The notes beneath the pieces were generated by a model, which was given only the letters and a program-made list of their open reading frames with translations, was not told the origin of the DNA and searched no databases. Made by a program: the position numbers and the translations under genes. From Eunapius fragilis (taxonomy: Eukaryota; Porifera; Demospongiae; Spongillida; Spongillidae), in contig OY811972.1 in the NCBI GenBank assembly GCA_963681505.1, positions 15,237,665-15,301,664 on the forward strand: a stretch of DNA of 64,000 nucleotides, given 5' to 3'. Each line of letters opens with the position of its first letter. The first letter of the stretch is position 1. Shown piece by piece: positions 1 to 11,227 of this stretch.

Positions 1-60
1 CACACCACACACACCATCAATTGGAAATTGGTAAAAAATTTATTTAATGATTTTTAAAAG

Positions 61-165
61 GAGGAAAAGGAGGTAGGAGGAGGATAAGGGGAGGAGGAGG
101 AGGAGGAGGAGGAGTAGTAGGAGGAGGAGGAGGAGTAGGAGGAGGAGGAGGAGGAGGGAGAACAG
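61..165. repeat. (GGA)n purine tract
   Basis: Almost pure purine run of GGA/GGAGGAGTA units in the intron upstream of the first semaphorin-like exon seen here. No coding value. Confidence 0.9.
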
Positions 166-216
166 GGCTTATATCCTTTGGTGATTCATGTTTTGTGTGA
201 TTGTGCTTGTCATCAG

Positions 217-671
217 GTACAGTCCACAGACCTCTATCTGTGTCTACCGGGCCAATGACAGTGATGCCCTTGTCCCCAATGGCAACAACAACAGAGGAGT
301 GTTTGACATCTTCAGGTCACTGGTCTTTGATCCCGTCAGCGGTAAAAATATTGCAAATGCCTATGTGGAGGTATGTGCGTGTGGCCTGTCAGGTGGCAGT
401 CAGGTGACAGGCCCTTTTTATCTAGTGCAATACAAATGGCAGGACAGATTCAGCTGCGCAACGCATCAACTTGGTACAATCAATAGCCCAATACACCCCT
501 GACCCCCTGGCTGTGCTGAGTGGTGTGGTGTAAGGCCTTACCACCTGTGGTGATCACATCTCATGTCACCATCCCTTTCCTCTTAACAGGGTAACAAAGA
601 TGGTGTAGACCAGACCTGTGTGCTAAATGGATCATCATGTACAATACAAGATGTCCTCTTCCTGGGAACAA

Positions 672-768
<97 letters not shown>

Positions 769-3249
769 TGTGTCAGGGAGCAAGTAATTGCACGTTTTCA
801 TTCCCTCCCCCCCCCCCCCCATTGTTAATACATGTTCAAAATAGTCCTATCGTGATGTTGGTTATGTGGAATTACCACAAAGGCACATTTCTAGCTCAAT
901 GATCTGTCTTTCCCATCAGGTACAGGCTCAGTGCTGAAAATGACAATGTCCTCTATCAATGGATCATTTACTCCAGTCATATCTGACAATTATGTTAGTT
1001 CTTAAAATAATCGATTCAATAATTACGTTGTTTCAGTTACACAGAACATTACTATCATCAAATTATCCCCTTATCCCCAATCCTACATGTACTATCAACC
1101 TTTCCTACCATCTTGTCCTCAGTCCTACCATCACGTTGTCCCTTGTCCCCTTTCCTACCATCTTGTCCCCAGTCCTACCATCAAGTTGTCCCCTTACCTA
1201 CCATCTTGTCCCCAGTCCTACCATCAAGTTGTCCCCTTTCCTACCATCTTGTCCCCAGTCATACCACCAAGTTGTCCCTTGTCCCCTTTCCTACCATCTT
1301 GTCCCCTTTCCTACCATCTTGTCCCCAGTCCTACCATCACACCCCAACCATCAAGTTGTCTCCTTGTCCCCAGTCCCTTTTGTCATTCTGGTGTGGAGTT
1401 GTTTTTATTTTTAACTCACCATGTCTCATTTTGCAGCTTACTGATACATCAACCGTGCGTCAAATGCAAATGAAAGTAAGCCTGCAGGTGAGTTATTCCT
1501 GTTCAGTGCGGCAAACCTCTATATAATGATGCTGTTGCTTTGGCTGGTTTGGCTTTAGTAAACCATATATGTAGTAAGGCTTTTCATTTCAGCTTTTGTT
1601 TCATCATTAATCAACATGTGTCATACCAAGTACTAGAGCTACTGCATGGTATGAGCTACCTCCCCCCCTCCCCTCCACCCCCTCCCCACCACTCCCTCCC
1701 CCCCACTCCCTCCCCTCCCCTCCCCCTCCCCCTTTCACCACCTCCCTCCAGCTCCCTATAACTAATTGGGACATAAGTGAGATGCTCCTTACATCAATAC
1801 CATAATGATTCAGGTTGACCCTCTTTTTGTTGATAATGTATGCAGGATGGAGTGAAGTACCTCTATGTGAACACTGACAATGGCATCTACAGACTGCCAC
1901 TGGAGAGGTGTGTTCAATACCTGGACTGCAGGTAAGGCTTCATACCCACGTGACCACACCTGTACCCTTGTTCTCTCTATCTCTCTCTCTCTCCTCTCTC
2001 TCTACCCCTCTATACCTCCATCTCCATCTCCCTCATAATCCCTTTCTTCAGTGGCTGTGTGGGCTCCAGAGATCCCTACTGTGTGTGGAACAATGTTACC
2101 AGTCAGTGTGTGAAGTATACCTCAGACCTCAATATCACCATGTAAGCCATAGTTCTAAGACACTTCATACATTGCACCTCCACCCATCACAAGGAGTCAT
2201 GGTATAATACACTGACCCATCCATTTCCTCCAGGCTGTACCAAGACATCACCACGGGAACACGTTTGGACTGTCCTGCTCCAGGCAAGTGTTGAAGCAAG
2301 CCCATATTTGTGCACCCTATGGATATCATTGTATATTTTTGTGCACCCTATGGATATCATTGTATATTTTTGTGCACCCTATGGATATCATTGTATATTT
2401 TTGTGCACCCTATGGATATCATTGTATATCGATGTAATGATATTCTTCCTATGTGACAGCACAGGACCGACCACGCCCACAAATAACATGGCTACGTCCC
2501 CCACCACATCCAATCTTTCACAGGGGGGTGTGATGCAGCGGCTGACGCCCATCTCTAACGGCCAAGTTACTACAGTGGGCGTGGCTGTGGGCGTGCCACT
2601 GGGTGTCCTGGTCATTACTATGCTATGTATCAACATCACCTTGGTCGTCTGCATCTTAAAGAGGTACATTGAATCCTTCTGATATGTAATTATGAGATGG
2701 GGCTGGTAGGTTGTAGTGAGTGGTTAATCTAGCTTCTAGAGAATTGTTTTACAAGCCATAGGTAACCAAGCTGTAGATGAGAGTAAGGGAAGGAGCCTGT
2801 CATCCATGGCACTGGTGTACGCAAAGATTAAGCATTATGTTGTATGCAGTAATAATTCATTCATGAACAAAATGGTTTGGGAACTTAAATTTAGTTGATG
2901 TAGTGCACATTTATGCAAAACAAAATCAAATTATCCTGCAAATCTTCCTTCCCGTTTCACCTCATTCCTGTTTTGCCCCTCCTCCTTCCTTCTCCTCCTT
3001 ACTGCCCCTCTCCACCTTTTCTTATTCACCAGATCATCCAAAAAGTCATTTGAAATTAATGGCTTAGCTGAATCTCCAAATGTTTGTAACTCTGTCACGC
3101 CTCCTGACAATAAGGGTGCCCCACATGAGAGTTCAGAAGACCAGATAGAGACATCCATGAATCCAGTATATGATATGCAAGGGCAGATCCAGCAAAGGGC
3201 TCCATCCCAGCCCCCCCTACTTGACCAAGATGAATCTGTTTACTTTTAA
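217..3249 (+). CDS. Semaphorin-like single-pass receptor, 3' exons (5' end outside window)
   Basis: Nine exons join in phase: 217-370, 590-671, 920-993, 1437-1487, 1846-1931, 2052-2141, 2234-2283, 2465-2663, 3033-3249, about 333 residues and a stop. The order is: end of a sema-type beta-propeller (VLFLGTSTGSVLKM, then DGVKYLYVNTDNGIYRLPL), a PSI cysteine module (CVQYLDCSGCVGSRDPYC), a Thr/Pro stalk, one hydrophobic transmembrane segment (VGVAVGVPLGVLVITMLCI), and a cytoplasmic tail of about 75 residues. The DPYC signature is typical of semaphorin PSI domains, which on known members are cell-surface guidance or adhesion proteins. The tail has an NPVYDM motif (NPxY type) and ends DESVYF. All introns are GT-AG except 2284-2464, which appears to be GC-AG. 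Exon joins are inferred from splice sites and phase. Plexin or another sema/PSI protein is the alternative. The missing N-terminus prevents finer naming. Confidence 0.8.
672..773. repeat. (GT)n microsatellite
   Basis: About 100 bp of nearly pure GT immediately after the exon donor at 672. The donor itself (GTATGTGTG) grades into the repeat. Confidence 0.95.
1083..1375. repeat. Intronic minisatellite, CTACCATCTTGTCCCC units
   Basis: Tandem units of about 19-21 bp (CTACCATCTTGTCCCCAGTC alternating with CTACCATCAAGTTGTCCCCT) fill most of the 994-1436 intron. ORFs here arise from the repeat and are not genes. Confidence 0.9.
1660..1755. repeat. C-rich low-complexity tract
   Basis: CCCTCC/CCCCTCCC run in the intron before exon 1846-1931. 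Confidence 0.85.
2310..2433. repeat. 31-bp tandem repeat, four copies, in a GC-AG intron
   Basis: Four near-perfect copies of a 31-bp unit beginning GTGCACCCTATGGATATCAT at 2310, 2341, 2372 and 2403. They occupy most of intron 2284-2464 of the semaphorin-like gene. Confidence 0.95.
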
Positions 3250-3865
3250 ACCACGCATGCATCCATGTTGTTCGTGAAACACCATTTCTATGTATACAGT
3301 TACATGATACATGTGTGTAATGTGAATTATGATGTACAACATATAGATGTCAGCACTCCTCATGGCTCTTCCATGCAGTATTTTTTTTTGTCATACTGCA
3401 GAGTAATGTGTGGGCATGCAGAAAATAACATAACGAAAAATACATACAACAATGGCATAATTTGGGAATGGTACGGTGACATGTATAGCATACCTTCTCC
3501 CAGTGCATAGTAACAGAGTGAGCACATGTATCTACTTGATAGCAGTAAAGAGGTTGGTCATTGGAAATGATTCTGAGTGAAGTTGAGTTGGAGCAACATG
3601 CCAGATAGATTTTCATTTTCAATGTGATGGGCTTATGGTTGAACCATGTGGTAAGATTGAAGACATTATATTTGTAGGGGTGAAACCAAACGTGAGAGAG
3701 TTGTTCAGTAAAGGAAGATCATTGGGGTTAAATGTATGAAATGTAAGGCTGGTACCAGAGGCCTTGGTGTAGTCACTGCGAGTGAGTGAGAGAGGAAGTG
3801 AGGGAGACAGTGTAGGAAAACACTGAAATTTAATTAACTGGTGTATGGTTTCTCTCTGCTTACAG

Positions 3866-3946
3866 TTGAAGAATATGTCTACTGACGGAATGTTTGGATC
3901 TGATGTGAGCAGTGTGGAAGACGATGGAACAGCATCTGTTGCCATG
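3866..3946 (+). other. Orphan exon-like segment
   Basis: A pyrimidine-rich acceptor ending TTACAG precedes 81 bp that is open in phase 0 (27 residues, starting LKNMSTDGMFGSDVSS, acidic/serine-rich) and ends ATG|GTGAGA, a good donor. No partner exon was found. It could be an alternative 3' exon of the upstream receptor gene or chance. A diverged copy of the donor side lies near 45070. Confidence 0.3.
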
Positions 3947-4256
3947 GTGAGAGATTTCCGATGTCTATTTAAGATAGGAGTGAATGAAAGATAAGGGGAG
4001 GAGGAAGTATATTTTCACAAGAGCTGACACAGGAAAAAGTTTCGTGTTCCCATCCTTGGATTTTGATCCACATTCCCAGGGTGGAATGGCTTATGTCAAC
4101 ATTGTACATGTACCTTAGATGTGGTTAGCAAAGAAAACTGCAAACCTGGGAAAACCCTGGGAACATGGATCAATATCCAAGGAGGGAACATGAAACTTTT
4201 TCCTGTGTGAAGCACAAGAGCTGAAGCATGCTTTGCCTCCATGCCCTCTAAATGTA

Positions 4257-4425
4257 CCTTACATGTTAAAATTAGTTATTAAGTGTCCCTTACATTAATC
4301 AGTTAGTTATTAGTGTTCCTTGCATTAACCAGTTAGTTATTAAGTGTCCCTCCAGTAAGTAAACAAATGTCCCTGAGATTAATCAGTTAGTTAATAAATG
4401 TCCCTTAGATTAACCAGTGGGTACT
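4257..4425. repeat. ~37-bp tandem repeat (GTTAGTTATTAAGTGTCCCT)
   Basis: About five diverged units of TTAGTTATTAAGTGTCCCTT + ACATTAATCAG. The same array recurs at 45185-45330 inside an older duplicated stretch. Confidence 0.85.
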
Positions 4426-4689
4426 AAGGTCCAATGCTCCTATGTTGGTATCATCATAGTACAGACAGGCACATGGCTAGTATGACAAAAGGGTATGGTC
4501 TGGAGGAAAGGACAAGAGGGAGGGAAAGCAGAGCACTGTACAGTTATGTGTAATGTATGAGTGCGTGTTTGTTTGCACGCACATACCCCTCCAGGGCAAC
4601 CCGATAGAATTTGTGTGGTGCTAAAGTTGGTGGACGTGGGTCATATTATGATACATGATGACAAGAATTTATGTCTGTGGTGTGTGAGA

Positions 4690-4815
4690 ATAGTGTGTGT
4701 GTGCATGTGTGTGCATTTGTGGATGTGTGTGTGCATTTGTGTGTGTGTGTGTGTGCATTTGTGGATGTGTGTGTGCATTTGTGGGTGTGTGTGTGCATTT
4801 GTGGATGTATGCGTG
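4690..4815. repeat. GT-rich tandem repeat
   Basis: Units of about 20-24 bp built on GTGTGTGTGCATTTGTGGAT. Long ORFs on both strands here are repeat artefacts. Confidence 0.85.
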
Positions 4816-5275
4816 TTCATAAATACATACCTTCCACCTACCAACTCTCTGACGAAAAGGACTGGTGTAGGTGGAGGTGGGTACCCTGTGAGGAGGGAGG
4901 ATACAAAAATTTAAAAATGAAAGGTAATTGAAATCAAAGTGAAAGAGGGTGACAAGTGGAAAGGGAAAGCACAGTATGAGTGGGTTATGAGAAAAGTAGT
5001 CCTTGCGCTACATTCCCCGGAACCAACCACTCTCCCCTTACTCAGACATACATCCACAAGCCAACATGCTATGCTTGCAGCTATGTTTGCACAAAATACA
5101 TGGTCAACAGAATCCATGCAACCATGCCAACACCAAATAACTATGTGCACTAAATGGAAAAGACTGCATACATCAATGGCTCCCGTGGCCCTATTTTAAT
5201 ATTTAAGTTAGTTTTCCCCTGAACTTTAATTAAAAAATAGTGCCTGGGGTACGAGGTTAGTGGTCATAGGTTATG

Positions 5276-5450
5276 CAGTGGAACCCCCCTAAATGCGGGC
5301 TCCGTGAAATGCGGACATCTAGATACCGTATACTGGACACATGAAATTTTGAAATCCTTAAAATACTTACTTACATTATGAACTCTTGAAATGCAGAGAC
5401 CTCGATAATCAGGGTGCTTGACAGTGTCCTAATTAGAGGGGGTTCCACTG
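5276..5450. mobile_element. 175-bp MITE with CAGTGGAACCCC termini
   Basis: Begins CAGTGGAACCCCCCT and ends AGGGGGTTCCACTG, a terminal inverted repeat of about 14 bp, followed by TA. The termini resemble those of pogo/Tigger-type mariner derivatives, which target TA. The TA on the left appears mutated (TG). No coding sequence. Confidence 0.75.
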
Positions 5451-5916
5451 TATTCTTTGTATTCATGCTTATTGCCCAAAGGAGAAACATTAACGTGATT
5501 CGGGTCCAGATACCACAAGTACAGATTCAAAGTTGTCATGTGTGGCTGAGATGAACCAATACATCAAAAAGCACATCACTTTAACTTCTTACCAAGCGGC
5601 CCATTTATGACTGAATTGTTGAGTGCGTACATTGTAACCAAGCATAGCTGGTCTGGGGACAAAACTAGTCGTGCACAGCAAGGCATAATGACCAAGGTGT
5701 CATTCCATAATCATCAGGCCAGGTGTCATTACGTAAGGATATGACAATTTTTTTTTTAAATTTACAATTTTAGTGCAAGCATGTATTTTAATGTATTACA
5801 CAAGAGAGATCCGAGGCTGCAGCCATACACAAGACAGAAGTTGCCATCATCCAAAACATTAAGAGCCATATGGAGCGATTTATCTAAGAGGGAGGTTCAG
5901 TGTTGAACCCCCTCCT

Positions 5917-5943
5917 GCCCCCCCCCCCCCCCCCCCCCCCCCA
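5917..5943. repeat. Poly-C tract
   Basis: Uninterrupted C run. Its length may be affected by assembly slippage. Confidence 0.85.
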
Positions 5944-6545
5944 CCCACCCCATTCCCTCTTTTGCCAAGTAGGGTTCACATGTTCTTCATTTTAAAAAGA
6001 AAAGCTTTGCACCCAGACACCCAGACACCTGAGCCCCGATCGCTCGTCTTTAGAGGAGGAAGAGAAATATGCATGCTCGCGTGCACACACACCCCACATG
6101 TGCATACACACACAAACACAATATTCACTGCAACATACGTGACCTGTGCTTGCAGCTTTGTGCTGTAACAGTGTGCATGCATGTGTGTTGATGTGTGTGT
6201 GTGTGTGTTTGCGTGCTATTATCTCAAGGCCACACAGATCTAAGCATGCATTCCACCACTTTATCAACTGTATAGCAGCCAAGAGAAATCATAAGACCAC
6301 CCATCTCACGCCAAAGGCCGGGACTTGTACTTCATCTGGGTGTCATGCTGTTATCCCTTCTTGCTATCTCTTCTGAACTCAACATCTCTTATCTCTGTAT
6401 CCAGTAATTCAAACTTCATTGCTGCCCCTAATGTAATCCTAATGTGTGATCCTGCTTCACTGAGTGACTCAATTAAGGATCTCAAGTTTGGGTTTGGTAT
6501 CACACCTTTGAAAAATGCGTCGAATCTGATTACATTGTGTAGTGA

Positions 6546-6547
<2 letters not shown>

Positions 6548-6583
<36 letters not shown>
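6548..6583. repeat. (CA)n microsatellite
   Basis: Pure CA run of about 18 units. Confidence 0.95.
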
Positions 6584-6584
<1 letters not shown>

Positions 6585-6775
6585 ATTACATACTGGTTTA
6601 ACTACTTTTTGTTTCAGCTTAAAGCTGTAAGCAGAAATGCATTTAAGTTGCAGTCAATGCATGCCTGGAGTGTATATATTCATGGTAACTGAAATCAGCC
6701 TGTTTAGACAAATGCATGTATCATATGAAATAGTCACTCACATGTACATTGCATATTAACATTCTATAACATTGT

Positions 6776-7456
6776 TCATTGCAAAGTTGCAAGATATGGT
6801 TTCACAGATTCAAGTGTCGCTTCCTTCTGAAGATAATATGCATTCAGTATGCTAACAATGGAACCCATGATCATCTTCCCATCGACAGTATCAACAGCAT
6901 TTGTAACAGCTCTGACCAGCCCCACAGTGGCATCCAAAGCTGCATCATTAGATAGCTCGTTTATTCGGCTTAGCCCAGACGTTGTATCCACTTCCTGAAA
7001 AATGCGACACAGTAGCTTTTCAAAAAACAGCACAATGGAGTCCATTTCTGTCAGTTCGTCATCCTCAAATTTGCGAAGTTTGGGAGTAAATTCCTCCATT
7101 TCTGGCAAACATAATTTCCTACGGATAGCCATCCATTCTTCATCAACGCTGGTATTTGTCAGGGACAATGCCATGGCTAGGTCCTGCATTGTTTGAGCGC
7201 GTCGGAATTTTGACAGCAATCGTTTTCCGGCGCCAGTTTTGAGGTCGACTCCCTCTGAAGCAAGGTTCAAGTCACAGATTCGTTCTCGATAAGTGCCTAT
7301 TATTGCTGTCTCCAACTCTTTCAGCTCACCGTGCTTACCAATCTCGCTACTGATAGAAGCAAAGGCTGAACAAATATCAAAGGGAGAAGCGCGTTTAAAT
7401 TGAAGAAACACGCACTTTGCTACCAGTTTTTTCCTAATGCCACGCCACGAATCCAT
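6776..7456 (-). CDS. Hypothetical 226-aa protein, intronless
   Basis: One uninterrupted ORF from ATG at 7456 to stop at 6776, with ordinary codon use and no low-complexity sequence, so it is probably a real gene or the main exon of one. I do not recognise the family. The protein looks soluble and mostly helical, without a signal peptide or transmembrane segment. It has a possible internal repeat: WRGIRKKL at residues 4-11 and WMAIRRKL at 108-115, suggesting two related helical modules. A CACGTG box lies just upstream of the start. The interval is absent from the second copy of the surrounding duplication (45.1-46.1 kb). Function unknown. Confidence 0.6.
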   Translation of the reverse strand: MDSWRGIRKKLVAKCVFLQFKRASPFDICSAFASISSEIGKHGELKELETAIIGTYRERICDLNLASEGVDLKTGAGKRLLSKFRRAQTMQDLAMALSLTNTSVDEEWMAIRRKLCLPEMEEFTPKLRKFEDDELTEMDSIVLFFEKLLCRIFQEVDTTSGLSRINELSNDAALDATVGLVRAVTNAVDTVDGKMIMGSIVSILNAYYLQKEATLESVKPYLATLQ

Positions 7457-7672
7457 TTAATACTGCAGCCACGTGGGAAAGTAGTCTCGTACCCAGACGC
7501 AGTCCCGAATATTCTAGCGCATGCGTCACCTATTAATCTTTCTAATCAGCTGAAATATCTTCAGAGTTTCTTTTTTTTCATCGTACTTTTAAATAGCTGT
7601 ACATAAAGGTGGCTCAATCCGCGCTTAATTGACCTTCGATCGCTGTTAAACACGGCGAGAGTGTCTGTGGAT

Positions 7673-8180
7673 GTACCCATATATTGCCCAGGAGATAAAT
7701 TTTACTTGGCCCATTAAAAAGTAACTATATCTGAATGAGCAACGGGAAAAAAAATGTTATTGTGCAGCCCTTGGCGCGCGAGTATCAACGCTGGTCTAAT
7801 CTCTCTCGAAAACGAAACTCCCAATCCAAACAAAATCGACACTGTCGGTTGCTGATATTGTGAGTACTGCCAATCTATGGACGTTCAGTTTTTCATGTGT
7901 GCAAATAATTCAAGTATTTCTAGTGTTGTGGCATAGGAGCACGTGATCCCTGAATTCTGATGGAATACTCACTATTTGTCCCGCTGTAGCGACCGTAATC
8001 CTTCAGCGCAGAGCTTTAATGCATTAGATCACTCTTCCCATCAAGAGTGGAGTTACGTTCTCCCACACAACCACCCTCCACAGAGATGGGGCAGAGCCTA
8101 TAGCATAGAACCTCTTGCAAGTTGAACGGAAATGGAGCTTTGCGTCAGCAGCTAAATAACTAAATAACATAAGATATAAC
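7673..8180. repeat. Segmental duplication, copy 1, short block
   Basis: About 96% identical by eye to 45625-46135. In copy 2 this block is joined directly to the equivalent of 14875 onwards, so the roughly 6.7 kb between (8181-14874) is absent there. Confidence 0.85.
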
Positions 8181-8182
8181 AT
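8024..8182 (-). CDS. F-box-like fragment, 52 aa
   Basis: ATG at 8182 opens a short ORF whose sequence (MLFSYLAADAKLHFRSTCKR, then FYAIGSAPSLWRVVVW) matches the F-box pattern: a FSYL core, a basic CKRFY segment and SLWR. F-box proteins bring substrates to SCF ubiquitin ligases, but no substrate-binding domain is visible, so this is a fragment or a single exon. The duplicated copy at 45976-46134 carries a stop codon at 46075. Confidence 0.4.
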   Translation of the reverse strand: MLYLMLFSYLAADAKLHFRSTCKRFYAIGSAPSLWRVVVWENVTPLLMGRVI

Positions 8183-8744
8183 CTTCCACAGCAATTCGGC
8201 CGTCCGCACGCGGGTGATTACAAATTACGCATTCAGACATGCATCCGTGCATATCACAAAGCGTGCACTCACGATTAACGTTGTAGTCGTGATATTTTTT
8301 TAAACTTCAATGTCCAACCCGTACGGAATTTAATTAAACGCACATTTAACCCTCTCCAAGCATTTATTAAATTTGAATTCGAATGTCACCTCCTCTACGC
8401 ACACTGAGTCTGCAACTGCAGTCACCGCGACACAGGCACTGCACACATGATGTATTCAATGAAGGTATGTGCGTACACAATCGGCTAGTTTTTCTAATGC
8501 CTAAAATTGAAAGCAATGTGCTCAGATAACACATGCGTAAAAAGCATCGCTGACCTGTCGCTGCTGCTACAAAGGGGTGACGCAAGGCTAGTTGTTCAGA
8601 GGCCCCACCTTTATGGTGTTCTAATCTATGGGTCTTGTCACTCTGACGGGTGTGTCTATCTCGCGTTAGTGGTGTGCTTAATGCTATGCACACTTACATG
8701 TCTCTATGTGTACCTTGTCATGCCCTTCTCTCCCCTCCCAACAG
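8183..8744. other. No gene recognised
   Basis: Non-coding DNA between the F-box-like fragment and the first kinesin-like exon. Nothing with coding character or a known repeat was seen. Confidence 0.5.
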
Positions 8745-9883
8745 GATTCGGAGGAGGTCATGAGGAGGACTTGGACTCAGTGACAGCAAACATTGAGTAT
8801 GTACAACAGAACATTCTTGATTTGCAAAATGAGCTGATAGCCGTTGAAGACGCAAGGGTGGGTAATGATGAGCGAGTTGGAACAGCATCATGATCCATTA
8901 TCTCCCCCCACTCTCCCCCTTCCCTCAGACCTGTGAGGGTGACACAGTGGAGGCTCATAGCTCCTGCAATCCATGGGAGTGCAAGTAACATCATGGAGCA
9001 TCTCCTGGACCTTCTCCTCCATCTTGTAGGTTATATGTGCCCAGCAAACATAAGGCATGGGGAGGGGGGGGGGGGGGGGGGGGGGGGGGGCAGGGCGGGA
9101 ATAAAATACATTTATTGGCATCTAGAGCACCATATCATGGCAACGCCCTATAGCGGGGGGGGGGGGGGGGGGGAACGTTGGGTACTTTAAACAATCCACA
9201 CCCCCTCCCCCTTTATAATTCCTGGATGCACACATGTCACATTCCCATTTCTGGTTTAACAGTTATCAAACTTTTGATCATTATAAGGAAGTGGTTTCTG
9301 TAGGGGGGGGAGTACATTGTGTGACTGGTGATGACAGATGGCCCAATGCTGATGCAGCATTTGGCACCTATTTGATGACACACTGCCTCCTCCCCAACTG
9401 CCATCTGTATACTTGTGCTCTGTGCATTTCACAAGAGTATTTTAAATTGCTATCCACTGCACCACTGCCACAATAAACTATTACGTGTACATGTTTATAG
9501 GTGCAACTACAATGTATTATCCCTACATGTATGTGTTTTGCAGAAGCATGTACAAGTTTTTGGCTATGTACTAACCATGGTCATCATACAAGTGTCACCA
9601 GAGCACCTGTCTCCCCCCCCCCCCCCCCCCCCCCCATTTCACAGGGTGTCACGGCACAGCAGAAGGAAGCAGACGTGAAGGCTCTGGAGGTGCGGCTCAA
9701 GGCCTCGGAGCAGAGTGTGGAGGTGATGACCTCCATGAGCACACCACAACTACAGCCTCCCCTCTCCGCCAGCAGGACTGTCACCAAGGCAACACACCAT
9801 GTTGCTATGGTGGGTCCTCCCCCTCCCTTCTTGCTGAGTTCACAAGCTCCGAGGAGGGCAAGCATAGCGACTCAAGCAGTGAG
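8745..9883 (+). pseudogene. Kinesin-tail-like exons (KIF21/KIF4-type coiled coil), probably eroded
   Basis: Four exon-like pieces with good splice sites: 8745-8857 (coiled-coil text EEDLDSVTANIEYVQQNIL), 8929-9025 (ends SNIMEHLLDLLLHL), 9645-9809 (GVTAQQKEADVKALEVRLKA), and 9839-9883 (acidic FTSSEEGKHSDSSSE). Order and content resemble the post-motor coiled coil of KIF21-type plus-end kinesins. Neighbouring phases agree (0/0) except that 8929-9025 is 97 bp, one base off, so the reading frame breaks inside it. No motor domain or WD40 tail was recognised in the window. Family assignment is by pattern only. A sequencing indel rather than a true pseudogene is possible. Confidence 0.4.
9063..9090. 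repeat. Poly-G tract
   Basis: Near-pure G run. A second lies at 9157-9172 and a poly-C run at 9613-9636. Homopolymer length is unreliable. Confidence 0.8.
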
Positions 9884-9976
9884 GTGTGTATAGCCCAGAA
9901 CAAGGTCTTCATAGTTTGGAAGGTAAGGGAGGAGTGTTCTAACACTAGCAATGGTGTCTGATGTTGGTAAAACATC

Positions 9977-10240
9977 TATAGGGAGGGAATAATGGTGGGT
10001 GGGGGTGGAGGTGGGAGGGAGGGAATAATGGTGGGGAGGAGGTGGAAGTGGTGGGTGGGAGGGAGGGAATAATGATGGTTAGGGGTGGAGGTGGGAGGGA
10101 GGGAATAATGGTGGGGAGGAGGTGGAAGTGGTGGGAGGGAGGGAATAATGGTGGTTGAGGGGGGGAGGTGGAAGGGAGAGAATAATGGAGGAGGAGGTGG
10201 GAGGAGGGAACAATGGTGGGTGAGGGGAGATGAAGGGAGA
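9977..10240. repeat. G-rich minisatellite (GGAGGTGGGAGGGAGGGAATAATGGT)n
   Basis: Imperfect tandem units of about 25-40 bp with repeated GGG runs, capable of forming G-quadruplex on the + strand. Confidence 0.85.
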
Positions 10241-10694
10241 GGAGTTGCCTCTGTATGCTACAACACCTTTGGATATGTTTCTTTACAAGACCCATCACCA
10301 TCCAAGGCGTTTAGCACCACAGTGCATGCCCACGTATCACTGAAGAGAAAGGTGTGGGCATGTAGCTTAAATATGGATGTGTGTCAAAAGGAACGCAAAT
10401 GTGACAGCTGAACTGCTAATATGTATGTAGTATGGAACTAGGATTAGATATATCATACATGTACACCAATGCTGAGGGAGTGGGTCAGTAATAGGGAAGT
10501 GGGAGGAGTTACATGTCTGTGCTTCATTTACAGGTTCACTGTATGTGTAAGCCATCATCATCTATAAGAATGTTGTCACCAAGACACCCAACAACACAGG
10601 GCTCACCTTTGGTTATGAACCAACCAGCCAAGCAGGGAGAGTGGACAGAGGGGACACCAAGGTAACCATAGTGAGTGCTGACCACACCTCCCGT

Positions 10695-10697
<3 letters not shown>

Positions 10698-10734
<37 letters not shown>
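10698..10734. repeat. (CA)n microsatellite
   Basis: Pure CA run of about 18 units. Confidence 0.95.
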
Positions 10735-10736
<2 letters not shown>

Positions 10737-11227
10737 TAATATGCACACCTAATGTACATGAACATAGAGACAGTTGGTTAGAGCGTGCTACAGTACATCT
10801 ATGCCATCACACATGCATATACTTTGGATCCAGTTCGCTATAACATTGATCCACTTCTGTCTTCTCTCTCATATGCAGTGACGTCGGTTTACTGCCTTGC
10901 CATCCGATATCATATCAACGTTGTCACGGCGACAGACAAGCCTATTGGCTGGCATGAGCAGAACCCCCATAGCTGATCTGGAGGAGGGGGAAGGTGTAGT
11001 ATGATGTGGCACAAGGTTTGTCAAACATGCTGCTTCACATTGGTCAGAGGCTGGACCCTAATGAGCATGTAGGGGTCATGTGACTGAGGGGTGGCTATCT
11101 TGGGTGAGTGGTTTGCTAATGTTTTGCACATGCACTTACATGTCGCATGTACTTTTTAGTTATGTGACACACGTTTGGTTAAACTGGTCAGAGGTCACAC
11201 CCTAATGATAATATAAGGTCATGTTAA

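Noticed and set aside
583-902. Overlapping ORFs rich in CVCV or THTH residues
   Set aside because: They are translations of the GT/CA array; the same applies at 4641-4931, 32345-32769, 35920-36168, 38612-38827 and 44790-45019.
1083-1375. CRISPR-like regular repeats
   Set aside because: Units are contiguous and degenerate without unique spacers, and the genome is eukaryotic. Same for 2310-2433 and 34687-34925.
959-1526. Three long overlapping ORFs of Ser/Pro/Leu repeats
   Set aside because: All come from the 20-bp intronic minisatellite, with no single favoured frame.
2308-2460. N-terminal part of the ORF before the transmembrane exon (repeated YGYHCIFLC)
   Set aside because: It is the translated 31-bp intronic repeat; the true exon begins at 2465.
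10755-10860. Possible tRNA (GTTGGTTAGAGCG looks like a D-arm)
   Set aside because: No matching T-arm, anticodon stem or acceptor pairing could be found in the next 70 bases.
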